Shown in pieces: positions 49,089-57,504 of a stretch of 64,000 bases of DNA. The stretch lies in assembly GCF_002994635.1 (NCBI RefSeq), contig NZ_PVNL01000013.1, positions 62,001-126,000 on the forward strand, read 5' to 3'. This DNA comes from Enhygromyxa salina. Its GTDB lineage: Bacteria; Myxococcota_A; Polyangia; Nannocystales; Nannocystaceae. Positions within the stretch are counted from its first letter, which is position 1. Every line of letters starts with the position of its first letter. Made by a program: the position numbers and the translations under genes. Under the pieces are notes generated by a model. That model saw only the letters and a program-made list of their open reading frames with translations. It was not told where the DNA came from and ran no database searches.

Positions 49089-49523
49089 TCAGGCGACGGC
49101 GCGCAGACCCGCCCGCAACGCGTCGCCGTCGCCGATTTCGGCCTCCACGCGCGCGTGCTCAGCCACCCAGATCGGTGTCGCCCGGGCCAGCACCGCCCGG
49201 CCCGCGTCAGTCAGGGCCGCGCGGCGTCCGCGGCGGTCTCGCGGGTCGATCGACACCACGACCAGGCCGGACCGCTCTAGCGGCTTGAGGTTCGCCGTCA
49301 CCGTCGAGCGGTCCATGGCCAGCAGGCTGGCAACCGCGCCGATGGTCGGCGGTTCGGGGCGGTTCAGGCCGTTGATCAGCGAGAACTGGCCGCTGGTGAT
49401 ACCGATCGGCCGGAAGGCGTCGTCGAAGCGCCGCGCCAACGTCCGCGCCGCCCGCTGCGCGTGCAGGCAGAGACAATGGTCGCGGATGTGGATTGTGGTC
49501 GCATAGGCAGCCGGGCTTGACAT
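49089..49523 (-). CDS. MarR-family transcriptional regulator
   Basis: ATG 49523 gives 144 residues. Winged-helix MarR features: ITSGQFSLINGLNRPEPPTI then GAVASLLAMDRSTVTANLKP (recognition helix), LERSGLVVVSIDPRDRRGRR (wing, with the conserved DxRxxR) and ALTDAGRAVLARATPIWVAE. A Cys pair (CLCLHAQR) lies in the first helix and might sense oxidants. It diverges from the GST gene over an 84-bp region with a palindromic site, so it probably represses the GST/DHFR-like pair. Confidence 0.88.
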   Translation of the reverse strand: MSSPAAYATTIHIRDHCLCLHAQRAARTLARRFDDAFRPIGITSGQFSLINGLNRPEPPTIGAVASLLAMDRSTVTANLKPLERSGLVVVSIDPRDRRGRRAALTDAGRAVLARATPIWVAEHARVEAEIGDGDALRAGLRAVA

Positions 49524-49535
49524 GACCGAGAGTAT

Positions 49536-49558
49536 GTTGATATCAACGTAAATATCAA
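49536..49558. promoter_or_regulatory. Candidate MarR operator
   Basis: GTTGATATCAAC (49536-49547) is a perfect 12-bp palindrome, followed by a half-repeat ATATCAAC (49552-49559). It lies in the short AT-rich space between the divergent marR and GST start codons, where MarR proteins bind. Confidence 0.65.
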
Positions 49559-49607
49559 CCTGCGGGGCGCGAGAGCGGCCTGTCAAAACACGAAGCGACG
49601 CAGACGG

Positions 49608-50282
49608 ATGATCAAGGTCACTGCTTTCAAATGGGTGCCACCCTTCGCGCAAGGCTCGGTCCGCGACATCCGCGTGCGCTGGGCGCTCGAGGAGGCCGGG
49701 CTCGGCTATGACGACGATCTGATCGGCTTCGAGGATCAGGCAACGCCCGCCTATCGAGCTCGTCAGCCGTTCGGGCAGGTGCCGGCGTTCAGCGACGGCA
49801 GGGTCCAGATGTTCGAGAGCGGCGCGATCGTCCTTTATATCGCCCAGAACTCGGACGCGCTGATGCCCGCTGACGAGGGCGGCCGCGCCATGGTGCTGAC
49901 GTGGCTGTTCGCCGCCTCCAACACTGTGGAGCCTTTCGTCGCCCAGCTGGCGGGTATCGACCTGTTCCACGCTGAGAAGGCGTGGGCGAAGGAACGCCGC
50001 CCGGACGTCGAAGAGATGGTGCGCAAACGCCTCGGCGAACTCCAGGCCGCGCTCGGCGATCGCAACTGGTTCGCCAACGACCGCTTCAGCGCCGCCGACA
50101 TCCTGATGACCCATGTGCTGAGGGATCTGCGCCACACCGACATCCTCGCCGACTTCCCTGCACTCTCGGCCTACGTCGCCCGCAACGAGGCGCGGCCGGC
50201 TTTCAAGCGGGCCCTGACCGACCAACTGGCGCCGTTCAGGGCGGCGGAGGCGGCCGACCCCGCCTTGGCCGGGGGCGTCTGA
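49608..50282 (+). CDS. Glutathione S-transferase family protein
   Basis: The 224-residue product has the thioredoxin-like N-terminal domain (VRDIRVRWALEEAGLGYDDD, RQPFGQVPAF with the cis-Pro, MFESGAIVLYIA with the E-S glutathione-binding pair) and the helical C-terminal domain (WFANDRFSAADILMTHVLRD N-capping motif). Likely detoxification of electrophiles. The DHFR-like gene follows after 1 bp. The marR/GST/DHFR block resembles alphaproteobacterial gene groups and may have been acquired by transfer (inference from style and order). Confidence 0.88.
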   Translation: MIKVTAFKWVPPFAQGSVRDIRVRWALEEAGLGYDDDLIGFEDQATPAYRARQPFGQVPAFSDGRVQMFESGAIVLYIAQNSDALMPADEGGRAMVLTWLFAASNTVEPFVAQLAGIDLFHAEKAWAKERRPDVEEMVRKRLGELQAALGDRNWFANDRFSAADILMTHVLRDLRHTDILADFPALSAYVARNEARPAFKRALTDQLAPFRAAEAADPALAGGV

Positions 50283-50283
50283 G

Positions 50284-50814
50284 ATGGCGCGCCTCGTGTT
50301 CGGGATGAACCAGTCGCTGGACGGCTATGTCGATCACGACGCATTCGGGCCGGACGCCGTGCTGTTCCGCCACTTCATTGACCAGGTGCGCGAACAGGCT
50401 GGCAGCCTCTACGGTCGCCGCCTTTACGAGGTCATGCGCTATTGGGACGAAGACCATCCGGATTGGTCCGCGGAAAACCGCGAGTTCGCCGAGGCCTGGC
50501 GCGGTCACCATAAGTGGGTCGTCTCTCGCACGCTGAAATCAGTTGGTCCCAACGCCACCCTGATCAGCGAGAACGTCGAGGACGCGGTGCGGGGGCTCAA
50601 GGCGGAGATCGACGGAGAGATGGAGGTCGGCGGCCCGGAGCTGGCCCGCAGCCTGGGCGATTGGGGGCTGATCGACGAGTACCGCATATACCTGCATCCC
50701 GCCGTCACCGGGGGCGGCAAGCCCTATTTCGCCGGGCCCCGCCCGCCGCTGCGCCTCGTGGCCCACGAGCGGATCGGCGGAGAGGCCATCCGGCTGACCT
50801 ACGTCCCGGCCTAG
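50284..50814 (+). CDS. Dihydrofolate-reductase-like (RibD C-terminal family) protein
   Basis: This 176-residue protein starts 1 bp after the GST stop. It shows the DHFR/RibD-C fold: LVFGMNQSLDGYVD, GSLYGRRLYEVMRYW, KWVVSRTLKSVGPN, MEVGGPELARSLGDWGLIDE, YRIYLHPAVTGGGKPYF. Members of this DHFR-like family (YyaP/YwjB type) are NADPH-binding reductases of unknown substrate; they are not known to replace folate reductase. Operon position suggests a redox or detoxification role with the GST. Confidence 0.85.
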   Translation: MARLVFGMNQSLDGYVDHDAFGPDAVLFRHFIDQVREQAGSLYGRRLYEVMRYWDEDHPDWSAENREFAEAWRGHHKWVVSRTLKSVGPNATLISENVEDAVRGLKAEIDGEMEVGGPELARSLGDWGLIDEYRIYLHPAVTGGGKPYFAGPRPPLRLVAHERIGGEAIRLTYVPA

Positions 50815-50879
50815 ATTCCGAGAGCCCCGCGCGCCTGCAACACGAGCGTGAAACGTGAAAGCCCCGGGCCCACGCCGCA

Positions 50880-53480
50880 TTGCTGAGCGTGGTCCGCTTT
50901 CCCAGGCCTGTCCTGTTCTCGCTCTTGGCCTTGTTTCTCGTATTCGGCTGCCGAACCAGCGGCGGCGAGCTGACAACGCCAGAGCCCGACATCGCAACGA
51001 CAACACCGGAAGCGGCGCCCGACTTCGGACCACAGCGACGGGCGAGCGAGCCCTCCGATGGCATGTTCGCCTACACCGATCCCGGCCAGCTGCCGCGCTT
51101 GGTGGTCGCCGATCGCCGCGAACACGAGTCGACGCTGCCGCTCGAGCACACCTCGGTCAACGCCCACGTGATCGGCTTCGTCGCCCAGGTCCGGGTCCAC
51201 CAGCGATTCCACAACGACCGCACGCACCCGATCGAGGTCACCTACACGTTCCCGCTGCCCGAGAACGCCGCGGTCGACGACATGCGCATGGTCATTGGTG
51301 AGCGCACGATCGAGAGCGAGGTCCAGACCCGCGAGCGCGCCCGCCAGACCTACGAGGAGGCCCGCCGCACCGGCCACACGGCGGCGCTGCTCGAGCAGGA
51401 GCGGCCCAACATCTTCACGCAGTCGGTCACCAACGTCGCGCCAGGCGAGACCATCGAGGTCGAGATCTCGTACCTGCAGACGCTCACTCAGGATGGGGGC
51501 AGCTACGAATTCGTGTTCCCGATGGTGGTCGGACCGCGATTCATCCCGCCTGGTGATGTCGTGTCCGACGCCGCCCGGATCACGCCACCGATCCTTGGCG
51601 AGGGCGACCGGACCGGCCACGACGTCTCGCTGGCGATCCGGGTCGAGACCGGGGCTCCGATCTCGAGCTTCGTCGCGCCGACCCACTCGATCGTCGCGTC
51701 CTCGACCGCCTCGGGCTTCGACGCTCGGCTCCGCGACGCGCAGACGATCCCCAACCGCGACTTCGTGCTCCGCTGGGACGCCGCCGCGCCCACCAGCACC
51801 GCGACGATGTTCATCAGCGAGCCTGACTCGCGCGGCACCGGCCACTTCGCGCTGGTGGTCCAACCGCCCGCGCTCGACCTCGATCAGGTCGTTGGTCGGC
51901 GCGAGCTCCTGTTCGTGGTCGATCGTTCGGGTTCGATGAGCGGGCTCCCGCTCGCGCTCGCCAAGCAGACCCTGCGCGAGTCTCTGAGCCGGCTGCGACC
52001 GGTCGACACCTTCGACGTGATCGGGTTCGAGAACGGGACCGAGCGGCTGTTCGGCAGCCCGCGCCCCGCCAACGAGCACAACCTCGTGCTCGCCGAGCGC
52101 TTCATCGACTCGTTGGAGGCAGGCGGTGGGACCATGATGGCCGGCGCGGTCGAGGCCGCGCTCGCGCCCAAGCTCAGCCCCGGCGTCGACCGCTACGTGA
52201 TGTTCTTGACCGACGGCTTTATCGGCAACGAGCAGCAGATCTTCGCGGCCGCCGCGGAGCTGGTCGGGCGCGCCCGCAAGGCCGGCGGGCGGGCGCGGGT
52301 GTTCGGGGTTGGGATCGGCTCTTCGCCCAATCGCGAGCTGATCGCCGGATTGTCCAAAGCCGGCGATGGGGCCGCCTCATACGTGGGCAACCGCGAACAT
52401 CCGGCCGCCGCGGTCGACGGCTACTTTCGCCTCGTCGATCATCCGATCCTCGACGACCTCGTCGCCGACTGGGGCGGCTTGGCCGTCGAAGCGGTGTTCC
52501 CGGCCAGGCACGTGAACCTGTTCGCGAGCCGCAGCGTGGTCATGCTCGGCCGCTACCGGGGCGAGCGACGCACGGCCACGCGGCTGACCGCGATGCGGCC
52601 CGGCGCCTCCGAGCGGATCGAGATCCCCGTCACCCTCGCCGACAGCGACCACGCCGATCGCGTGCTGGCCACGCTGTGGGCCCGGGCCAAGCTCGCAGAG
52701 CTGGACGCGGCGACGTGGGATGGCGATCTCGATCACGAGCAAGCCCGCGACGCGATCACCCGCGTCGGCCTCGACTACCGTCTGGTCACCGCCTACACGA
52801 GCTTCGTCGCCGTCGATCGCAGCCGGGTCGTCGGCGATGGCCGGCCCGAGCGGGTGATCCAGCCGGTCGAGGTCCCCGAGGACGTAAACGCGGACATGGC
52901 GGGCGCCCGGAGCCTCCCGATTGGTAGCTCGTACTCTCGAGACTTCACCACGGTCGTCGATCTGGCCCCGTCAGCGTCTCGAGACGCCGCCGGCATCTCG
53001 CTCTCGGGCACGAGCGCGGCTGTGTCGCGCTACACCGTCGACGGGGCCAACGTCAGCAATCCCGCCCACGGGACCGTCGGCGCCTCGATCGTTCAAGAGT
53101 TCGTGCAGACGTCCACGGATTCTTCCCTGCCCAACCCGATCGACGGTCGCGCCCTCTGGGACCGCGACGCGACCCTGCGCGTCAAAAAGCTGAGCGTCGG
53201 TCAGGGCGTCGACGAGCGAGCCTTCAAGCGAATCCTCGCGGCCAACGCCTTCAAGCTCGAGGCCTGCTACGAGCAGCGCGGCGGAGCGCCGGGTACGACG
53301 CGGGTGCTCGTTCGCCTCGACTTCGACGCGAGTGGCCAGCTGACGGGGTTCGTGACGCTCGACGGCACCCTGGCTGCGGATCTCCAAGCATGCATGACCG
53401 CCGTCCTGGTCGCGGCCACCTGGGACGGCCTGCCGGGGGCGGAGGTCTCCGTCACGCTCGAGCTGCGGGTCCGCATGTGA
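50880..53480 (+). CDS. VIT-VWA lipoprotein with TonB-plug-like segment and AgmX-like end
   Basis: The TTG at 50880 opens the frame (866 residues) and gives lipobox LVFGC; GTG 50889 is an alternative. VIT domain about 75-200 (VRVHQRFHNDRTHPIEVTYT, FPLPENAAVDDMRM). VWA domain about 340-520 with MIDAS FVVDRSGSMSG (about residue 345). Around 690-745 SYSRDFTTVVDLAPSASRDA and YTVDGANVSNPAHGTVGASI match the plug of TonB-dependent receptors. About 770-866 is the AgmX/PglI-like module (DERAFKRILAANAFKLEACY). The combination of VIT-VWA with a plug-like motif is known in myxobacteria but has no defined role. Confidence 0.8.
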   Translation: MLSVVRFPRPVLFSLLALFLVFGCRTSGGELTTPEPDIATTTPEAAPDFGPQRRASEPSDGMFAYTDPGQLPRLVVADRREHESTLPLEHTSVNAHVIGFVAQVRVHQRFHNDRTHPIEVTYTFPLPENAAVDDMRMVIGERTIESEVQTRERARQTYEEARRTGHTAALLEQERPNIFTQSVTNVAPGETIEVEISYLQTLTQDGGSYEFVFPMVVGPRFIPPGDVVSDAARITPPILGEGDRTGHDVSLAIRVETGAPISSFVAPTHSIVASSTASGFDARLRDAQTIPNRDFVLRWDAAAPTSTATMFISEPDSRGTGHFALVVQPPALDLDQVVGRRELLFVVDRSGSMSGLPLALAKQTLRESLSRLRPVDTFDVIGFENGTERLFGSPRPANEHNLVLAERFIDSLEAGGGTMMAGAVEAALAPKLSPGVDRYVMFLTDGFIGNEQQIFAAAAELVGRARKAGGRARVFGVGIGSSPNRELIAGLSKAGDGAASYVGNREHPAAAVDGYFRLVDHPILDDLVADWGGLAVEAVFPARHVNLFASRSVVMLGRYRGERRTATRLTAMRPGASERIEIPVTLADSDHADRVLATLWARAKLAELDAATWDGDLDHEQARDAITRVGLDYRLVTAYTSFVAVDRSRVVGDGRPERVIQPVEVPEDVNADMAGARSLPIGSSYSRDFTTVVDLAPSASRDAAGISLSGTSAAVSRYTVDGANVSNPAHGTVGASIVQEFVQTSTDSSLPNPIDGRALWDRDATLRVKKLSVGQGVDERAFKRILAANAFKLEACYEQRGGAPGTTRVLVRLDFDASGQLTGFVTLDGTLAADLQACMTAVLVAATWDGLPGAEVSVTLELRVRM

Positions 53481-53550
53481 GCGGCGCGCGTCTGCCCACA
53501 AACGCTGGCGTCTGGGCATCGCCGGGAGGGGTGGACAGATCGGCAGTCGC

Positions 53551-55557
53551 TCATCGCCGCGAGGGTTGTGCGGCTTCGAACCCGCCGTTGAGCTCCTCGT
53601 TGACGACTTGCCGGAACCCTTCGACGGGCAGCGCTCCGGAGACGAGCCGGCCGTTGATCAGGAACCCCGGTGCCCCGCGCACGCCCAGCGCTCGACATGC
53701 ATCGTAGTCGGCGACGACCTGCTTCGCGGTCTTGTCGGCGGCGAAGTCCTTCTCGAAGCGCGAAACGTCGAGACCAAGCTCGCCCGCCGCGACCGAGAAC
53801 TCCGCCAGCTGACGGCGCTGATCATTGGCGAACAAGAAGTCGTGCATCTCCCAGAACTTGCCCTGGTTGCCGGCCGCGACGACGGCCCGGGCCGCCGGCT
53901 CGGCGGTTGGGTGGATCGACAGGGGATAGTTGCGAAAGTAGATCGCAACGCGATCGCCAAACTCGAGCTCGATCTGGCCCAGCGACTGGTTCCCAACCTC
54001 GCACGCGTCGCAGTCGAAGTCCGCGCACTCGAGGATGTGAACGTTGGCGGTCTTGCGGTCCCCCCGGACTGGCAGGCCTTCGAGCGCGACCTCGCGGCGG
54101 AAGTGATCAGCTGGCGGTGGACTCACGTCGGCGACGCTGTAGGGGTACGCGCTGAGCTGCTCGTAGTACGGATCTTCGGCGTTGGCGTGCTCGCTGCGGA
54201 AGCTCTGCGCCAGGGCCCGCTCTTGATCGATCGCGCTGATGAGGGCGTCGACGCTGGCGTCGATGCCCACGAAGCGTCCGTTGATGAAGTAGCCCGGCAT
54301 CCGCTCGAGCGCGAGCGCGCTCGCGGCTGCGTGGTCTCGCGCGAGCTTGGCGGTGATCGGACCTTCGATCATGCGCGCGCGCAGCTCGTCCGCGTCGATG
54401 CCGATCGCCTGGGCTGCCGCGAGGGCGCTCGCCTCCGGCTCACCGGCGTCGGCCTTGGCGAGCGCCTCGAACCACGGCCAGAACTGATCAGCAGCGAGCG
54501 CGACCAGCCCCGCGCGGGCCAGCACCTGACGCTCGGCTTGCTTGGGGACGACGTGGCGAAACACGACGCGAACGTCCGGCGCACGCTCGCGCACGGCGGC
54601 GAGCGTGGCCGCGAGATCTTTGGACGTGATGCTAGATAGATCCATGAACGCGACGACGGTCACCAGCGCGTCTTCGGGTCCGCTCGCGGCCGAGTCGTCG
54701 ACGAGGACCGCGTAGTACTGGCCGGCTTCCACGTTGCGGGTCTGCGGCGCTTCGTCCGGCGCAGCTGGGGGCGCGACCGTGGCAGGATCCACCCAGCTGG
54801 CCCTGGCGTAGCGCATGTAGTGATCGTAGAGGTCGGCCTGCGTGGCTCCGGCAGCGAGCACGCGATCAGCGAGGGCGAGCTCCTCGTCGACCAGCGTGGT
54901 GAATTCCTCGAGGGACAGCACCGTCGGGATTGGCCGGCCGTTGATGAACGCGTACGGCGGCGAGGTGACGCCGACCCGCCCGCCCTCGTCACGCTCGCGC
55001 TCGAGCTGGCCCAACAATTCCGGGCTGCTGCGCTGCGCACGAAATTTGGCCATGTCCGGCATGCCGACGGCCTCGGCGTGGGCGTCGAGATCCGTCTCCG
55101 ACAGCAGCGAGCGATACTTGAACAGGCGCGCGCGATACGCCTCGCCCTTGCCCTGGGCCTCGGCGGCCAGCGCTGCGGCGCCTGCTGGCATCGCGCGCGA
55201 GTGACCCGGCAGCGGGAATTGCTTGAACACCACGCGAACGTCGTCGGGGTGCTGAGCGGCGATGTGATCCACCGTGTCCGAGAGCTTCTTGCAATACGCA
55301 CACTCAAAATCGGCGTATTCGACAATCGTCACTTTGGCGCCCTTGGGGGCACCATGGGTGATGGCGGTATCGTCATATTCGGCTGGCAGGCGCTCACCGG
55401 TGATCACCGCGAGAGGATCGGCCGCGGTTGCAGCCTTGCCCGCGTCGACGGCTTCAGCGTCGTCTTGGCTCGGCTGGGGCGGCTCGACACAAGCGGCCAG
55501 GAGCGAGCACACGGCGAACCCGAGCACGACCTGTTTCGTGAGTACATGCAGCTTCAT
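53551..55557 (-). CDS. Lipoprotein with three thioredoxin-fold (DsbA/DSBA-like) domains
   Basis: The 668-residue lipoprotein (LLAAC lipobox) has three Thioredoxin_4-type domains. Domain 1 (about 70-240): VEYADFECAYCKK with the CxxC pair near residue 86, cis-Pro in GVTSPPYAFINGRPI. Domain 2 (about 290-450): VVAFMDLSSITSKD with no Cys at the redox site but keeping MPGYFINGRFVG. Domain 3 (about 505-655): LECADFDCDACEVG with CxxC, GAPGFLINGRLVSG. The outer domains look redox-active and the middle one has lost its cysteines. Likely a periplasmic or surface disulfide oxidoreductase, perhaps for the many Cys-rich lipoproteins of this organism. Confidence 0.85.
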   Translation of the reverse strand: MKLHVLTKQVVLGFAVCSLLAACVEPPQPSQDDAEAVDAGKAATAADPLAVITGERLPAEYDDTAITHGAPKGAKVTIVEYADFECAYCKKLSDTVDHIAAQHPDDVRVVFKQFPLPGHSRAMPAGAAALAAEAQGKGEAYRARLFKYRSLLSETDLDAHAEAVGMPDMAKFRAQRSSPELLGQLERERDEGGRVGVTSPPYAFINGRPIPTVLSLEEFTTLVDEELALADRVLAAGATQADLYDHYMRYARASWVDPATVAPPAAPDEAPQTRNVEAGQYYAVLVDDSAASGPEDALVTVVAFMDLSSITSKDLAATLAAVRERAPDVRVVFRHVVPKQAERQVLARAGLVALAADQFWPWFEALAKADAGEPEASALAAAQAIGIDADELRARMIEGPITAKLARDHAAASALALERMPGYFINGRFVGIDASVDALISAIDQERALAQSFRSEHANAEDPYYEQLSAYPYSVADVSPPPADHFRREVALEGLPVRGDRKTANVHILECADFDCDACEVGNQSLGQIELEFGDRVAIYFRNYPLSIHPTAEPAARAVVAAGNQGKFWEMHDFLFANDQRRQLAEFSVAAGELGLDVSRFEKDFAADKTAKQVVADYDACRALGVRGAPGFLINGRLVSGALPVEGFRQVVNEELNGGFEAAQPSRR

Positions 55558-55576
55558 GATGCGATCTCAGGGGTAT

Positions 55577-55608
55577 GAAAAAACCAGGCCGGGGACAACC
55601 CCGGCCTG
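55577..55608 (-). terminator. Rho-independent terminator after the DUF4215-like lipoprotein gene
   Basis: Read on the minus strand, CAGGCCGGGG - TTGT - CCCCGGCCTG is a 10-bp perfect stem followed by GGTTTTTTTC. It lies 26 bp after the stop of the gene ending at 55634 and just upstream of the triple-thioredoxin gene. Confidence 0.9.
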
Positions 55609-55633
55609 TTCGCGGCGGGTCCGAAGCTGAAGG

Positions 55634-56908
55634 TCAGGGCGCTTCGCAGGCAGTCAGGCGCGAGTAGGTGCCCGACGTGACGTTGTTCCAGTAGGTGCAG
55701 TTGGCGTTGCCTTGGCAGCCCAGGCACGGACCCACGAAGTAGTTGGACTGGCCATTGTGGAAGTGCCACGCGTTGTCGCCGCCTTGGCAGTCCATCGCGC
55801 TCGCACAGCACTCGAGGTTCGAGTCGCCGCACATCGTGGTGTGCTGGTACAGCTCGCGGTACTTGCCGATGACGTCGGGGCAGTATCCGTCGTTGAGCCA
55901 GTTTTGGTACGTGACCTGGTTCCAGCCCATACAGCTGTCACAGACCGTCGCGCTGTTGTTGGCCTGGGCGCAGGTCAAGCGGATGCAGCGACCACCGTCG
56001 GTCAGGCAGCCCTGCTCCGAGAAGCAGTTGTTGCCGCAGGCCGCAGCGGTGCAGTCGTTCGCGCAGGCATCATCGTCGTTGTTGTTGCCGTCGTCGCACT
56101 CTTCCATCATGTCGATGTTGCCGTCACCGCAGTAGGCGGCGAGCGCCGAGCAGTCCATCTCGCAGCCGTTGTAGCTGCCATCGTTGACACCGTCGTCGCA
56201 GACTTCGTTGCCTTCCCACACGACCCCGTCGCCGCAGCTGGCCGCGCTGCAGTCGGCCAGGCAGTCGTCGGTCTCGACGTCGTTGCCGTCGTCGCACGCC
56301 TCGGTGCCCTCCCACACGTAGCTGTCGCCGCAGGACGCAGCCACGCAGCCGCTCAGGCAGTCGTCGGTCTCGACGTCGTTGCCGTCGTCACACATCTCCA
56401 CGCCCTCTTGCACGACGCCGTCCCCGCAGCTGGCGGGCGCGCACGCGTTGGTGCACTCGTCGTCGTCGTTGAGGTTGCCGTCGTCGCACATCTCGACGCC
56501 CTCCCACACGATGCCGTCGCCGCAGGTGGCCGAGACGCAGGAGCTCAGGCAGTCGTCGGTGTCATCGGGGTTGCCGTCGTCGCACTCCTCGTCGCCGCCC
56601 ACGACCCCGTCGCCACACACGCCAGCCGGGTCGCCGTCGCCGTCTCCGGTTGGGTCGCCGTCACCGTCGCCGGTTGGGTCCCCGTCGCCATCACCGTCAC
56701 CGGTTGGGTCGCCGTCGCCGTCACCGGTTGGGTCGCCGTCGCCGTCACCAGTCGGGTCGCCGTCGCCGTCGCCGTCACCGTCACCGTCACCGGTGGTGTC
56801 CTCGAATGTGTCGTTGCCGACCGTGTCGTCGGACGAACACCCCGTCAAGACCAATGGCATCGCCAAGCTGGCGAAGAGAGCTAGAGTGCCGAATCGAGAC
56901 CTGGACAT
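55634..56908 (-). CDS. Lipoprotein with Gly-Asp-Pro stalk and DUF4215 Cys-rich repeats
   Basis: This 424-residue protein has lipobox LVLTGC, then a stalk of GDGDGDPT repeats (about 40-95). About six to seven units of CGDGxVxxGEECDDGNxxxxDxC...C follow ([37 protein letters not shown] and so on, about 97-300), the DUF4215/Myxococcus Cys-rich repeat. The final 110 residues are a different Cys- and Trp-rich domain ([17 protein letters not shown]...[11 protein letters not shown]). Ca2+ binding by the Asp-rich loops is plausible. Surface display through the stalk is inferred. Confidence 0.85.
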   Translation of the reverse strand: MSRSRFGTLALFASLAMPLVLTGCSSDDTVGNDTFEDTTGDGDGDGDGDGDPTGDGDGDPTGDGDGDPTGDGDGDGDPTGDGDGDPTGDGDGDPAGVCGDGVVGGDEECDDGNPDDTDDCLSSCVSATCGDGIVWEGVEMCDDGNLNDDDECTNACAPASCGDGVVQEGVEMCDDGNDVETDDCLSGCVAASCGDSYVWEGTEACDDGNDVETDDCLADCSAASCGDGVVWEGNEVCDDGVNDGSYNGCEMDCSALAAYCGDGNIDMMEECDDGNNNDDDACANDCTAAACGNNCFSEQGCLTDGGRCIRLTCAQANNSATVCDSCMGWNQVTYQNWLNDGYCPDVIGKYRELYQHTTMCGDSNLECCASAMDCQGGDNAWHFHNGQSNYFVGPCLGCQGNANCTYWNNVTSGTYSRLTACEAP

Positions 56909-56987
56909 CGGTCAATAGTCGCGGCTCGTGGTGTGCCGAGTCAAATGCTACCTGCTTGCGTTCAAGCCGCATCTGAGCGATGTGCGC

Positions 56988-57330
56988 TCAATCGAGGTGC
57001 CATGAGTTCGCGAAAGCGCGCACGAATGACTCCTGTGAGTCTGTTTCCACACAGCGCGGCCCACGAGCTTCACGAACGGCAGCGAGTGCCTGCTCGGCGG
57101 AGGCACCCAGTCGGATCAGCAAGCACGCCGCCACGGTGCCCGTGCGACAGCCTGCGGGAGTGTCTCCACGCCAGTCCACGCGAGGGCGTGCGTCGGCAAC
57201 AGACTCACGAGCGTTCGCGCGCCGGCGTGATGGATCACCGCGCGATATTGCTCGAGCACGCGGCCCCGATCGTTCGCTCGACGTGGGTAGCGAACACCGT
57301 CGGTGCGACCGTCGAGTCTGTCGCCACGAC
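56988..57330 (-). pseudogene. C-terminal remnant of a dual-specificity/tyrosine phosphatase
   Basis: The minus-strand end reads GCRTGTVAACLLIRLGASAE, then QALAAVREARGPRCVETDSQ and ESFVRAFANSW. This is the region just after the PTP signature (HCxAGxGRTGT-xAAxxLIxxGxxxxxALxxVRxxRPxAVET), but the catalytic HC is replaced by DTPAGC, and upstream frames are broken. No start codon is linked, so the gene is probably dead or 5'-truncated. Confidence 0.5.
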
Positions 57331-57504
57331 CGACCGTGACCGACCGACACTCGAATCACGAAGAGACCGCCAGCACGCTCTAAAACTTTGAATTCAGCCG
57401 AAGAGAGTCTCGCCAGGTCGGTGATTCCCCAGGTGAAGCAGGCCCAGACGCAGCCGCGAGACGACGGCCCGCATCCTGCAAACCCACCTTGACGAGACTC
57501 GATC

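Noticed and set aside
47410-49506. 698-residue plus-strand frame opposite the serpin gene
   Set aside because: It is the complement of a clear serpin and shows only low-complexity Arg/His/Val sequence.
56640-56810. Dense GC-rich tandem repeats that resemble a CRISPR or minisatellite array
   Set aside because: They encode the in-frame Gly-Asp-Gly-Asp-Pro stalk of a lipoprotein; units are 6-24 bp without unique spacers.
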